DNA from: Actinoplanes italicus | Lineage (GTDB): Bacteria > Actinomycetota > Actinomycetes > Mycobacteriales > Micromonosporaceae | NCBI RefSeq assembly: GCF_003001815.1 | Contig: NZ_PVMZ01000005.1 | Location: forward strand, 186,001 to 250,000 | Direction: 5' to 3' | DNA: 64,000 bases | Part shown: piece by piece, positions 1 through 8,292 of the stretch | Numbering within the stretch: position 1 is the first letter of the stretch | Layout of the letters: each line of letters begins with the position of its first letter | Position numbers and translations under genes: made by a program | Notes under the pieces: model-generated | The model's database searches: none | What the model saw: the letters and a program-made list of their open reading frames with translations, nothing else | What the model was told of the DNA's origin: nothing

Positions 1-960
1 GGCGACGTTGTTCCCCGACTTCAAGGTGTCCGGATGCTCCTCACCCAACACCCGCCGATACTGCTCCCACACCTGTTCCTGGAGCTCCAACGCCTCTCCG
101 TGCCGGCCCAGGGACCACATCGACGAGGCGACGTTGCTCGCCGCCGCCAGCATCTCCGGATGGTCCTCACCCAGCACCCGCCGACGTTGCTCCCACACCT
201 TCTCCCGGAGCGCCAGCGCCTCTCGATGCCGCCCGAGTCCGCCCAGCGAGGAGGCGGCGTTGCTCATCGACTTCAACGTGTCCGGATGCTCCTCACCCAG
301 GACCCGCCGTTGCCGTTCGTGAACCTTCTCCTTCAGGGCCAACGCCTCTCGATGCCGCCCCAGGTTCCCCAGCGCCGATGCGGCATTGTTCGCCGACCGC
401 AACGTGGCCGGGTGCTCCTCACCCAACACCCGCCGATACTGGTCCCACACCTTCTCCATCAGTTCCAACGCTTCCCGATGCCGCCCCAGGTCACCCAGCA
501 ACGAGGCGACATTGCTCGCCGACATCAACGTGTCCGGATGCTCCTCACCCAACACCCGCCGGCGCTGCTCCCACGCCTGTTCGTGAAGCGCCAGCGACTC
601 CCGAAGCTGCCCCAGATCTCCCAGCGACGAGGCGACGTTGCACGCCGACATCAACGTGTCCGGATGCTCCTCACCCAACACCCGCCGGCGCTGCTCCCAC
701 ACCTTCTCCTTGAACGCCAACGCCTCCCGATGCCGCCCCAGATCCCCCAGCGACGTCGCGATACCGGCCGCCGACATCAACGTGTCCGGATGATCCTCAC
801 CCAACACCCGCCGTTGCCGTTCCCACACCTCCCGTCCGAGTTCCTCGCTTCGCCGATGGTCACCCAGAACGTCCAGGACGATGGAGAGGTCGGCGGCGCT
901 GCGCAGTGTGTCGGGATGGTCCTCGCCCAGGGTCTTGATCTGACGCGTCAGAGTGTCATC
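1..960 (-). repeat. 126-bp coding tandem repeat (TPR units)
   Basis: A 126-bp unit (42 codons) recurs about every 126 bases with the shared core ccggatgctcctcaccc at roughly 31, 157, 283, 409, 535, 661, 787 and 913. Units differ by only a few bases each, so the array looks homogenised by recent duplication or gene conversion. It encodes the TPR units of the STAND protein and continues past the left edge. Confidence 0.85.
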
Positions 961-2817
961 GACCAATGGCCTCAACCGGCCGTACTCACCGAGGTCGCGT
1001 AGAGCCCACAGCACCTCACCGGCCACCCCGAGCGTGTCTCGATGATCGGGTCCCAGCCGGGCCGCCCATTCCGCATGCAGGTTCTCGGCGAGTTGCCCGG
1101 CCGGACCGGCGTCTCCGCGGTTGATCAGGTACACGATGGCCTCACGAACGCACTGCCGGAGGACCGGACTGGACGTGTGGGCAGGGCCGACCGCGAGCAC
1201 GTGCGGCAGCAGACGCGCCCATGCGGGCCAGTTCGCCGGATCTCTCGAGTCTCCCGGGTTCATCCGTCCGAGGGTCGGCTCCAGATGCGCCGACAGTTCG
1301 GCTGACGCGGCCTGTTCCATCTGGCTTCGGACAACGGCCTGGGTCAGCCGGTGGACGGTCACCGTGCCCGGTCCGAGCCGGGCGAGGCCGTATGCGCCGA
1401 TCCGCCCGATCGACTCCTGCCGCGCCAACCGCTTGCCAATGACCTCCCGCAGTGCCTCCAGCACCTCCGGGTAGGGATCGGTAGGCTGCGCGACCTCGAC
1501 GATCACATCAACGGGAATCGGCTCCGGCGCCAGCAAGGCGCACAATCGCAGGATCGCCACCGCCGCCGGATCCACCTCGGCCAAAGCGGCCACGTTCAGC
1601 GTGATCGCGGCCGCCAGCGACTGCGGATAATCGATCGGCCGACCAAGCGCCAGCACCGCCTGCGTCTCCTCGACCAGCAGCTCCCGATACTCGGCAACCG
1701 GCATCCCCGTCTCCGAGAGGTACCCGGCCGCCTGCGCCAGCGCCAACGGCAGGTCACCCAGCGCATCCGCCAGCTGGTCCGCCTCACCGGCATCCAGACC
1801 GGGCTGCTGCACGATCAGGAACCGAACCGCCTCCGCACGGGGCAGAACGTCCAGTTCGACCGCATGCGCGATCCGCTGCCAGCTGCCTCGCCGCGACGTG
1901 ATCAGGACATGACCACCCCCGCGCGGCAGCCACGGCAGAACGTCCTCACCGCTCTCCACGTTGTCGAAGATCAGCAGCGAGCGGGGCAGGCCGGCCAGGT
2001 GACCCAGCACCTTGCTCTTTGCCAGCGTCGAGTCGGCCTCCACGTCGATGATGCCGAGCTCCACGCCCAGAGCCACGAACTGCTCACCGATCAGGCCGGT
2101 CTGCTCCGCCGAGATCCACCACACCAGGTCGTACTCACCGGCGAACCGGTAGGCGTACTCCAGAGCAAGCTGGGTCTTCCCGACCCCGCCCATGCCGTGC
2201 ACCGCCTGCACCGCGACGCGCCCGTCCCCCGACAGCCCGTCATGCACCCGGTTCAACACGTCGTCACGGCCGGTGAACGCCGGATTGCGACGATCCACGT
2301 TCCACACCCGCGGCAGGGATCCGGGCGGACGTGGGCCGGGGTCGACGCTCGCGGGGGCGTCGCGAGACTCGGGAAAGCGCGGCTGCACACCCGGCATCGG
2401 CGGTCCGAGCACCCCCTGAACAACCTCCAGCAGCGACTCGGCCGCCTCCTCCGGAGCCAGTCCGGTCAGACTCGGCACCACGATCGGCGCCCAGATCCCC
2501 GACTGCAGATCAATGCCATCGATGCGTGCGGGGATGAGCTTCACATTGGAGTCGGCGCGCCGCTGCGCGAACCGGGCCGTCCACTCGTCCATCGTGAAGC
2601 GGCCCGGGTCGAGGTACGCCGAGGACAACAGCGCCAGCATCGGGTTCGTCCGCGCCAGCGCCTCGCTCATCTTCTCGACGCGGTTGTCGCCGGCCTTCCA
2701 GTCGACGCAGTCCAGCTCCGTGTCGTATCCGGCGTGTCTGAGATGCCAATGGGCCCACTCCGCCCAAGGCCGGTCCACTCCGGCGTACGAGATGAAGATC
2801 CGCGAAGCTTCGACCAC
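1..2817 (-). CDS. TIR / NB-ARC / tetratricopeptide-repeat STAND protein (3' end beyond window)
   Basis: The 939 codons visible form one open frame that runs off the left edge. The N-terminus (about 5-130) is a TIR-like fold beginning RIFISYAGVDRPWAEW. An NB-ARC ATPase follows with FTGRDD, Walker A GMGGVGKTQLA near residue 209 and LLIFDNVES as Walker B. From about residue 605 there are at least eight 42-residue TPR units with the signature RVLGEEHPDTL. The GTG at 2817 is the only usable start after an in-frame stop near 2870; no strong ribosome site is seen. Such proteins are signal-dependent oligomerising ATPases. Related TIR-NB-ARC-TPR proteins occur with FxSxx-COOH peptide systems, but no such partner is visible here. 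A defence or regulatory role is inference. Confidence 0.85.
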   Translation of the reverse strand, partial: MVEASRIFISYAGVDRPWAEWAHWHLRHAGYDTELDCVDWKAGDNRVEKMSEALARTNPMLALLSSAYLDPGRFTMDEWTARFAQRRADSNVKLIPARIDGIDLQSGIWAPIVVPSLTGLAPEEAAESLLEVVQGVLGPPMPGVQPRFPESRDAPASVDPGPRPPGSLPRVWNVDRRNPAFTGRDDVLNRVHDGLSGDGRVAVQAVHGMGGVGKTQLALEYAYRFAGEYDLVWWISAEQTGLIGEQFVALGVELGIIDVEADSTLAKSKVLGHLAGLPRSLLIFDNVESGEDVLPWLPRGGGHVLITSRRGSWQRIAHAVELDVLPRAEAVRFLIVQQPGLDAGEADQLADALGDLPLALAQAAGYLSETGMPVAEYRELLVEETQAVLALGRPIDYPQSLAAAITLNVAALAEVDPAAVAILRLCALLAPEPIPVDVIVEVAQPTDPYPEVLEALREVIGKRLARQESIGRIGAYGLARLGPGTVTVHRLTQAVVRSQMEQAASAELSAHLEPTLGRMNPGDSRDPANWPAWARLLPHVLAVGPAHTSSPVLRQCVREAIVYLINRGDAGPAGQLAENLHAEWAARLGPDHRDTLGVAGEVLWALRDLGEYGRLRPLVDDTLTRQIKTLGEDHPDTLRSAADLSIVLDVLGDHRRSEELGREVWERQRRVLGEDHPDTLMSAAGIATSLGDLGRHREALAFKEKVWEQRRRVLGEEHPDTLMSACNVASSLGDLGQLRESLALHEQAWEQRRRVLGEEHPDTLMSASNVASLLGDLGRHREALELMEKVWDQYRRVLGEEHPATLRSANNAASALGNLGRHREALALKEKVHERQRRVLGEEHPDTLKSMSNAASSLGGLGRHREALALREKVWEQRRRVLGEDHPEMLAAASNVASSMWSLGRHGEALELQEQVWEQYRRVLGEEHPDTLKSGNNVA

Positions 2818-2934
2818 GCGTACACACTGCCCGGCAACCCGACCGGACGACCACCCCCGAACGGGCGATCAAGGACCAAACCGGGACTCCCGGCTTTCGT
2901 TCCGATGGCGGTGGACGTGTGCGCACAATGGGAC

Positions 2935-3525
2935 ATGTTCATCGAGAAGATCCCCGAGGACGCCGCGGCAGGGGCTACCGCTGACTACTACCGGCAGCAG
3001 CGTGAGGCGTGGGGATTCCTGCCGAACTATGCCGGCGCTTTCGGTCATCGGCCCGACGTGGCCCAGGCGTGGAACGGGCTCAACGTCGCCATCCGCAACG
3101 GTATGGACCGGCGCCGGTTCGAACTGGCCACCATCGCGGCTGCCCGGGCGCTGCGTTCGACGTACTGCACCGCCGCCCATTCGAAGTTCCTTCGTGACGT
3201 CTGCGGCGACGAGACCTCGCTGCACCGCATCGCCGAGGCACCGGACGGCGACACGCTCGATGAGCGGGATCGTGCCGTCTACCGGTTCGCCGCGAAGGTC
3301 GCTACCGATGCGGCGTCCGTGGAACAGCACGACGTCGATCAGCTCCGGTCCGCGGGACTCTCGGATGCCGACATCGCCGACGTCGTGTACGCGGCCGCCG
3401 CCCGATCGTTCTTCACCCGGGTCCTCGACGGCCTCGGCGCCAAGCTCGACGCCCAGACCGCCGGCGAGTTCGCCCCGGACCTTTACAGCTCGATGGTCGT
3501 CGGCCGCGAAGCCGCCGAGCGGTAG
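2935..3525 (+). CDS. Carboxymuconolactone decarboxylase / AhpD-like protein
   Basis: A 196-residue all-helical protein of the AhpD-like superfamily. The hallmark region reads RSTYCTAAHSKF: the second cysteine and the histidine of the CxxCxxxH peroxidatic motif are present, while the first cysteine is serine (SxxC). This is usual for the 'peroxidase-related' branch and suggests a changed redox mechanism. The start at 2935 gives MFIEKIPEDAA, the usual N-terminus of the family; an in-frame ATG at 2905 adds ten residues with no better ribosome site. It is divergent from the TIR-STAND gene and convergent with the SnoaL-like gene, with a strong hairpin between. Confidence 0.8.
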   Translation: MFIEKIPEDAAAGATADYYRQQREAWGFLPNYAGAFGHRPDVAQAWNGLNVAIRNGMDRRRFELATIAAARALRSTYCTAAHSKFLRDVCGDETSLHRIAEAPDGDTLDERDRAVYRFAAKVATDAASVEQHDVDQLRSAGLSDADIADVVYAAAARSFFTRVLDGLGAKLDAQTAGEFAPDLYSSMVVGREAAER

Positions 3526-3585
3526 CACGCCGACGACGGCTGGCCCGCGATGCCGAGGGAACCGTGCACGCCCTCGGAGAGTTCG

Positions 3586-3640
3586 GCCGCCGCCTCGAGG
3601 GCCGGCCGTCGGGCGGGCGGCTGGCCCTCGAAGCGGCGGC
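3586..3640. terminator. Bidirectional hairpin terminator
   Basis: A 22-bp inverted repeat (3586-3607 with 3619-3640, two mismatches or wobbles) flanks an 11-base loop and is followed by TTTCC on the plus strand. It sits between two convergent genes, the expected place for a shared terminator. Confidence 0.8.
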
Positions 3641-3646
3641 TTTCCG

Positions 3647-4054
3647 TCAAAGGCTGACGGTGATCTGCTGCATCAGACCCATCATGTCGGGTGACACCCA
3701 CTCCTCCGCGATCTTGTCGCCTTCGACGCGGTAGATGTCGACGCTGGTGAACCTGACCTGACGGTGGGTGGCGGGTACGTCCTGGAACGTTCCGGTGTGG
3801 GTGCCGCTGAAGTGCAGACGCACCGCGACCCTGTCGTCGGCGCCGAAGATGTCCTCGATCGCAATCTGAAGGTCGGGGAATCCGTCGCGCATGGCCTGGA
3901 CGCCGAATTTCCAGATCTCCCGTCCATGGAGGGGTTCGGGCAGCCCGGGGAGGTTGACGATGAAGTTCTCGGTCAGCCGCTCAGCGCACGCGTCGGCGTC
4001 GCCCTGCTGCAGTCTTTCGAAGGCCTCGCGTACCACCGCTACCGGGTTCGTCAT
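3647..4054 (-). CDS. SnoaL-like / ester cyclase-family protein
   Basis: A 135-residue protein of the NTF2/SnoaL-like fold: one helical N-terminal segment (VVREAFERLQQGDADACAE), the FIVNLPGLPEPLHGRE strand region, and the VAVRLHFSGTHTG and VDIYRVEGDKIAEEW strands typical of polyketide cyclase-like and ester cyclase proteins. Substrate unknown. The ATG at 4054 is preceded by GGAGGG at a good distance. Upstream lie two perfect copies of a 19-bp sequence that look like operators. Confidence 0.8.
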   Translation of the reverse strand: MTNPVAVVREAFERLQQGDADACAERLTENFIVNLPGLPEPLHGREIWKFGVQAMRDGFPDLQIAIEDIFGADDRVAVRLHFSGTHTGTFQDVPATHRQVRFTSVDIYRVEGDKIAEEWVSPDMMGLMQQITVSL

Positions 4055-4099
4055 CGTGATCGCCCTCCCTCGTGGCATCGGCTCCGGAGCCGGCCGTTT

Positions 4100-4157
4100 G
4101 CAATACGACTGCACTGTATACGTGGACGAGGGCCTGTAGCAATACGACTGCACTGTA
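4100..4157. promoter_or_regulatory. Two 19-bp perfect direct repeats, candidate operator pair
   Basis: GCAATACGACTGCACTGTA occurs at 4100-4118 and again at 4139-4157, start to start 39 bp, close to four helical turns. Each copy carries the partial dyad ATAC-N9-GTA(T/A). The pair lies between the SnoaL-like gene and the divergent membrane-protein gene. Repeat identity is seen directly; the regulator-binding role is inferred. Confidence 0.6.
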
Positions 4158-4207
4158 AAACTCGGGTGGGCATCCGTACATGCACGCGAGCCGATACGCT
4201 GAGGGCG

Positions 4208-5578
4208 ATGTCCCCATCTCGGCGCGACGACTACCTCATCCTGTTCTACCTGTTCCTGCTGCTGACCTGCGTCGCCGGACTGGTCGTCGCGCTCTTCGCC
4301 GGCCTTCGGCCCTACGGCCTGATCGCTGCCGGCGCGGCGATCACCACCTTCCTGGCCGTCATGGGAGTGGACAGCTGGTTCGAGGTGGCGCGTGAGGATC
4401 GGACCGGCGTCAACATGGTGCTGGCGTTCGCCCTCGTCCTCGCCATCGAACTCCTGACGATGGGCGGCCTCGCCGCGCTGCACGCCCCGTGGCGGCCGGT
4501 GGGATTCCGGCTGCTCCCGGCCGGTGCCGTGCTGCTGGTCGCGGTGTTCGCCGCCCGCTACCTCCGGACGCCCACAGTGGAGGAGCCGCCCACCCCGGAG
4601 GTGGAGACGGCCGAGGCGGTGCCCGTCAAGGATCCCGAGAAGGAGGCGGCTGACCGGTTCGACGAGAAGGTCGGCCTGGTCGTACTCCCCTTCCTCATCG
4701 CCGGCGTGGTGTGCGTGTGCGTGCCGTCGTGGCGAGACGGTGCCCTCATCGCGATGGCCATCGGCGCGTCGATCCTGTGGTGGGCGGCCTGCGGCGGTCT
4801 CGTCATCGGCTGCTGGCAGGTCCGGAAAGCCGGTCCACGCACTGTCGCCCGGTGGGCGGGCCTGGCGGTCGCCGTGGCGGCTGCGCCGGTCGCCGCGCTG
4901 CTGCCGGCCGCCCTCGCGCGAATGTGGCCCGAGATGCCCGGCGGACGGTGGGGTGGCGTAGCGGCCGGGATGGCCGCGTTTGTCGTCCTGGTGGCGGTCA
5001 AGATGGTCATGACACCGACGCCGGCCGCTCCGCGTATCGAACCATCGCCCGAGCCCACGCCGCCGCCACCGCCGGTGTACCAGGCACCACAGGTCGTCGA
5101 ACTGTCGTTCAGCTCCCGGGCGGAGCGGGGCATTCAGCTCGCCGTCGCCGAGATGTCCGCCGGACAGCAACTGACCACCGGCCGGCTCCTGGCCGCACTG
5201 GTACGCGCCGACCCCCTGCTCAGCTGGGAACGGGTCTGGCTCCACACCGGAGGATTCGACCCGGTACGTCTGGCCGGTGCACCGGATCGGGCCGACGAGA
5301 CCGGGGATACGCCGACCTGGCGCGGCGTGCCGGTGTCGGGCCGGCTGGAGTACAGCATGCGCGTCGCCCGGCGGATCGGCGACCGCTACCGCCTGCGCTC
5401 CGGTTCGACCGGCGTCCTCACGCTCGCGCTGCTGGCCGAGCGGGGAAACGGTGCCACGGAGGTGCTCCTGGGCAGCGGCGAGCTGAGTCACGCGGCGCTG
5501 CTGTCGCGGATCCAGCTGGAGATCCTCGAGATGACCCTCGACAATCTGCGGGCGATCATTCCCGCCGCGGAGAACTAG
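4208..5578 (+). CDS. Membrane protein with C-terminal Clp-N-like domain
   Basis: A 456-residue protein with four hydrophobic segments in the first half (about residues 10-115), an acidic EEPPTPEVETAEA stretch, four more near 155-275, then a proline-rich linker (PSPEPTPPPPP) and a soluble domain of about 155 residues. That domain (RGIQLAVAEMSAGQQLTTGRL and later RVARRIGDRYRLRSGSTGVL) resembles the Clp protease N-terminal repeat, where it binds substrates or adaptors. No ATPase module is present. The ATG at 4208 is preceded by a purine-rich GAGGGC. Function unknown; the tail may recruit a client to the membrane. Confidence 0.7.
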   Translation: MSPSRRDDYLILFYLFLLLTCVAGLVVALFAGLRPYGLIAAGAAITTFLAVMGVDSWFEVAREDRTGVNMVLAFALVLAIELLTMGGLAALHAPWRPVGFRLLPAGAVLLVAVFAARYLRTPTVEEPPTPEVETAEAVPVKDPEKEAADRFDEKVGLVVLPFLIAGVVCVCVPSWRDGALIAMAIGASILWWAACGGLVIGCWQVRKAGPRTVARWAGLAVAVAAAPVAALLPAALARMWPEMPGGRWGGVAAGMAAFVVLVAVKMVMTPTPAAPRIEPSPEPTPPPPPVYQAPQVVELSFSSRAERGIQLAVAEMSAGQQLTTGRLLAALVRADPLLSWERVWLHTGGFDPVRLAGAPDRADETGDTPTWRGVPVSGRLEYSMRVARRIGDRYRLRSGSTGVLTLALLAERGNGATEVLLGSGELSHAALLSRIQLEILEMTLDNLRAIIPAAEN

Positions 5579-5596
5579 CGGAGAGCCAGTGGAGGA

Positions 5597-6214
5597 CTAG
5601 TCGCCGCGCAGGTAGCGGGTGACCATGTCGGCCAGCTCGGCGGCGAACGTCTCGACCGGTACCGAGCCGGGAGCGGCCATCATCTTGTGCGTGTTCATCT
5701 CGATGGTGAACAGGATCAGGTCGGCGGCCGTGCCGACGTCGCCGACGCGGACGTCCGGGTGGCGGGTGAGCAGGTCGCGGATCTGGGCGGTACGGATCCG
5801 GCCGTGCCGGTCGATGGCGTCGAGGAGGTCCTGGGACAGCGGTGCCTCCTCGATCATGATGCGCAGCAGCTGCGGATCCTCACTGTGGCTGTCGATCGCG
5901 TCGCGGACCAGGGCCTGAACCGTGGCTCGCAGGGTGCCCGGGGAGAGGTCGAGCCGGTCCGCCCCGGTCCACGTGCCGCGGTCGATGTGGCGGATCAGCA
6001 ACTGGGCGAGGATCGCGTCCTTGTTCGGGAAGTACTGGTACAGCGAGCCGATCGAGATGCGGGCACGCTCGGCGATGCGGTTGGTGGTGCCGGCGGCGTA
6101 GCCGTACTCGGTGAAAACGTGAGCAGCCGCGATCAGGATGCGCTCGCGGGTCAGCTCGGCGCGTATCTGACGGGGCTTGCGACGTGGTTGAAGACGGCGG
6201 TCGGACGACGGCAT
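5597..6214 (-). CDS. TetR-family transcriptional regulator
   Basis: A 205-residue repressor with the N-terminal HTH (RERILIAAAHVFTEYGYAA followed by TTNRIAERARISIGSLYQYF) and a ligand-binding helical C-terminus. It is divergent from the PNPOx-FNR-ferredoxin gene; the 67-bp gap holds overlapping palindromes, so self-regulation and control of the neighbour are likely. Inducer unknown. Confidence 0.9.
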   Translation of the reverse strand: MPSSDRRLQPRRKPRQIRAELTRERILIAAAHVFTEYGYAAGTTNRIAERARISIGSLYQYFPNKDAILAQLLIRHIDRGTWTGADRLDLSPGTLRATVQALVRDAIDSHSEDPQLLRIMIEEAPLSQDLLDAIDRHGRIRTAQIRDLLTRHPDVRVGDVGTAADLILFTIEMNTHKMMAAPGSVPVETFAAELADMVTRYLRGD

Positions 6215-6251
6215 CGTGATGTCCTTCGGTGCGGCGGAAAGCGAGTAGCAG

Positions 6252-6283
6252 AATAGCTGAGCTATTGCTCACAATTACGTAAT
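6252..6283. promoter_or_regulatory. Overlapping palindromes between tetR and the divergent reductase gene
   Basis: AATAGCTGAGCTATT (6252-6266) is a perfect dyad about a central G. TGAGC-N4-GCTCA (6258-6271) overlaps it, and ATTACGTAAT (6274-6283) is a perfect dyad that includes the first bases of the downstream ATG. This is the likely operator for the adjacent TetR protein. Confidence 0.65.
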
Positions 6284-8285
6284 GAGCTGGGAGAACGCAA
6301 GGTCTCTGTCCACCGTCGATGAGGTTGAGGCGCTCGTGGGCACGCCTCCCGCGCCGGTGGTGAGGAAACAGATCAGTGCCCTCGACGAGGGTTGCCGGGC
6401 GGTGCTGGCACGCAGCCCGATCGCCGCTCTCGGCTACCGCGACGCCGACGGGACGAGCACGACGGTGTTCGTCGGCGGCCGGCCCGGGTTCGCGCGCCTG
6501 CTGTCTCCGACGCTGATCACGTTCGCCGTCCCGCCGGCGGCACGCGGGCCGGTTTCGATGTTCTTCCTGCTCCCGGGCGTCGGCGAGGTCCTGCGCGTCA
6601 ACGGCTCGGTGATGACCGGAGGCATCGGCGTGGACGAGGCGTTCGTGCACTGCGCGCAGGCCGTACTCCGGTCCCGGCTCTGGCAACCGCCGGGGCCCGC
6701 CGGGCCGATCCCCGACGTCTGCGGTGACGGCCCGCTGAGCCGCCCCGGCGTAGCCGCCTTCCTCGGCGCCGCCCCGTTCCTCGCGCTCTCGACCTGGGAC
6801 GGAGAGGGTGGCAGCGACACCAGCCCGCGCGGCGATCAGGGTTCGGTGGCGCTGATCCTCGACGGCCGCACGCTTCTCATCGCCGACCGCAAGGGCAACA
6901 AACGCGCTGACGCCTTGCACAACCTCATGTGCGACGACCGGCTGTCGCTGGCCGGGCTGGTGCCGGGACGCACCGACGTGCTGCATGTGCGTGGCCGGGG
7001 CCGGGTCACCACGGACCCGGAGCTGCTGCGGAGGCTCGAGCTGCGCGGCTCGCCACCGCATGCGGCACTGCTCGTCGACGTCGAACACGCCGCGCTGACT
7101 ACCGGTACGGCGGTGACCGGCGCCCGGCTGTGGTCGCCCGCCGCACACGTCCGCCCGGGTGAGGCGCCGGACCTGATGATGCTGGCCGGGGAGCACCTCG
7201 CTGCCAATACGGCGCCCCGGTTCGTACTCACCCTCGTCCGGGCGATCCCGGGGCTGGACCGGCTGTTGCGGCGGGTGATGAACCGGGCGTACCGCTCGGG
7301 GTTGCGCAAGGAGGGTTACGCCGACGGCGTACTGCGCGAGGTGCGGGTCGCCGAGGTCCGCCGGGAGACACCGACCGTGGTCACCCTCGTGCTAGAGGAC
7401 GGTCACCCGTTCGACTTCCGGCCCGGTCAGTTCTTCACGCTCGTCACCGAGGTGGACGGCCGTTCCGTACGCCGTGCCTACTCCGCCTCCTCGGCACCCG
7501 GTGCGGCCCGGCTGGAGGTGACCGTCAAGCAGGTCGACGGCGGGCTGTTCTCCACGCACGTGCACCGCAGGGTGCGTGCCGGGGACCGGCTGGCGGTACG
7601 CGGCCCGTCCGGCACGTTCCACCCGGGGTCCCCGGCCGAGATCGTGCTGATCGCCGGGGGCAGTGGTGTCACCCCGATGATGAGCATGATCCGTTCGCGG
7701 CTCGCCGGGCCGCACGGTGGCCGGATCGACCTGCTCTACAGCAGCCGCGACGAGGCGGAGATCCTCTTCGGGGCCGAACTCGACCGGCTCGCCGCGGCTC
7801 ACCCGGACCGGCTGTCGGTCACCCACGTGCTGACCCGCCGGGACGGCCGGATCGACGCCGACGGCATCCGCCGCTGGGTCGCCGGGCTGGCACCGGGCCC
7901 GCACGTCCACTACTACGTGTGCGGGCCCGAGGCTCTGGCGGACACCGTCCGGATCGCTCTGACCGGCATGGGCGTCGCCGCCGGCCGGGTGCACAGCGAA
8001 CGCTTCCGCAACGTCCCGGACAGCGTGACCACCGAGCCGCAGGAGCTGACCGTGACCGAGAACGGCCGTCCGGTCGGCACGGCGGTGGTGGCTCCCGGGC
8101 AGACGCTGCTGGACGCGGGGCTCGCCGCCGGGCTGCCGCTGCCGTACTCGTGCACGGCCGGCGGCTGTGGCTCCTGCGCCGTCCACCTGACCACCGGCGA
8201 CGTCACCCTGACCGAGCCGGACGGGACCGTGCTGACGTGTGTGGCCTGCCCGATGTCCGCCCTGACGCTCGACATCCGGCGATGA
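6282..8285 (+). CDS. PNPOx-like / FNR-like / [2Fe-2S] ferredoxin fusion oxidoreductase
   Basis: A 667-residue fusion. Residues about 40-330 are pyridoxamine-5-phosphate-oxidase-like FMN-binding (FLALSTWDGEGGSDTSPRGD), residues about 345-570 are a ferredoxin-NADP reductase module (RAYSASSAPG for flavin, IAGGSGVTPMMSM and YYVCGPE for NAD(P)H), and residues about 580-667 are a plant-type [2Fe-2S] ferredoxin with C624-x4-C629-x2-C632 and the last cysteine near 653-656. It could pass electrons from NAD(P)H through flavin and iron-sulphur to a small-molecule substrate. The ATG at 6282 lies within the operator region, so repression probably blocks initiation. Substrate unknown. Confidence 0.85.
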   Translation: MSWENARSLSTVDEVEALVGTPPAPVVRKQISALDEGCRAVLARSPIAALGYRDADGTSTTVFVGGRPGFARLLSPTLITFAVPPAARGPVSMFFLLPGVGEVLRVNGSVMTGGIGVDEAFVHCAQAVLRSRLWQPPGPAGPIPDVCGDGPLSRPGVAAFLGAAPFLALSTWDGEGGSDTSPRGDQGSVALILDGRTLLIADRKGNKRADALHNLMCDDRLSLAGLVPGRTDVLHVRGRGRVTTDPELLRRLELRGSPPHAALLVDVEHAALTTGTAVTGARLWSPAAHVRPGEAPDLMMLAGEHLAANTAPRFVLTLVRAIPGLDRLLRRVMNRAYRSGLRKEGYADGVLREVRVAEVRRETPTVVTLVLEDGHPFDFRPGQFFTLVTEVDGRSVRRAYSASSAPGAARLEVTVKQVDGGLFSTHVHRRVRAGDRLAVRGPSGTFHPGSPAEIVLIAGGSGVTPMMSMIRSRLAGPHGGRIDLLYSSRDEAEILFGAELDRLAAAHPDRLSVTHVLTRRDGRIDADGIRRWVAGLAPGPHVHYYVCGPEALADTVRIALTGMGVAAGRVHSERFRNVPDSVTTEPQELTVTENGRPVGTAVVAPGQTLLDAGLAAGLPLPYSCTAGGCGSCAVHLTTGDVTLTEPDGTVLTCVACPMSALTLDIRR

Positions 8286-8292
8286 TCCGCCC

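Noticed and set aside
34..1002. Long plus-strand frame of 322 codons
   Set aside because: It is opposite the TPR repeats of the minus-strand STAND gene; its repeated pattern is the shadow of the 126-bp units, and no ribosome site or domain supports it.
1351..2904. Plus-strand frame continuous with the AhpD-like gene
   Set aside because: Antisense to the TIR/NB-ARC coding region; only the part from 2935 has a recognisable family and natural start.
4055..5491. Long minus-strand frame extending the SnoaL-like gene
   Set aside because: The extension is antisense to the membrane-protein gene; ATG 4054 with GGAGGG upstream is the real start.
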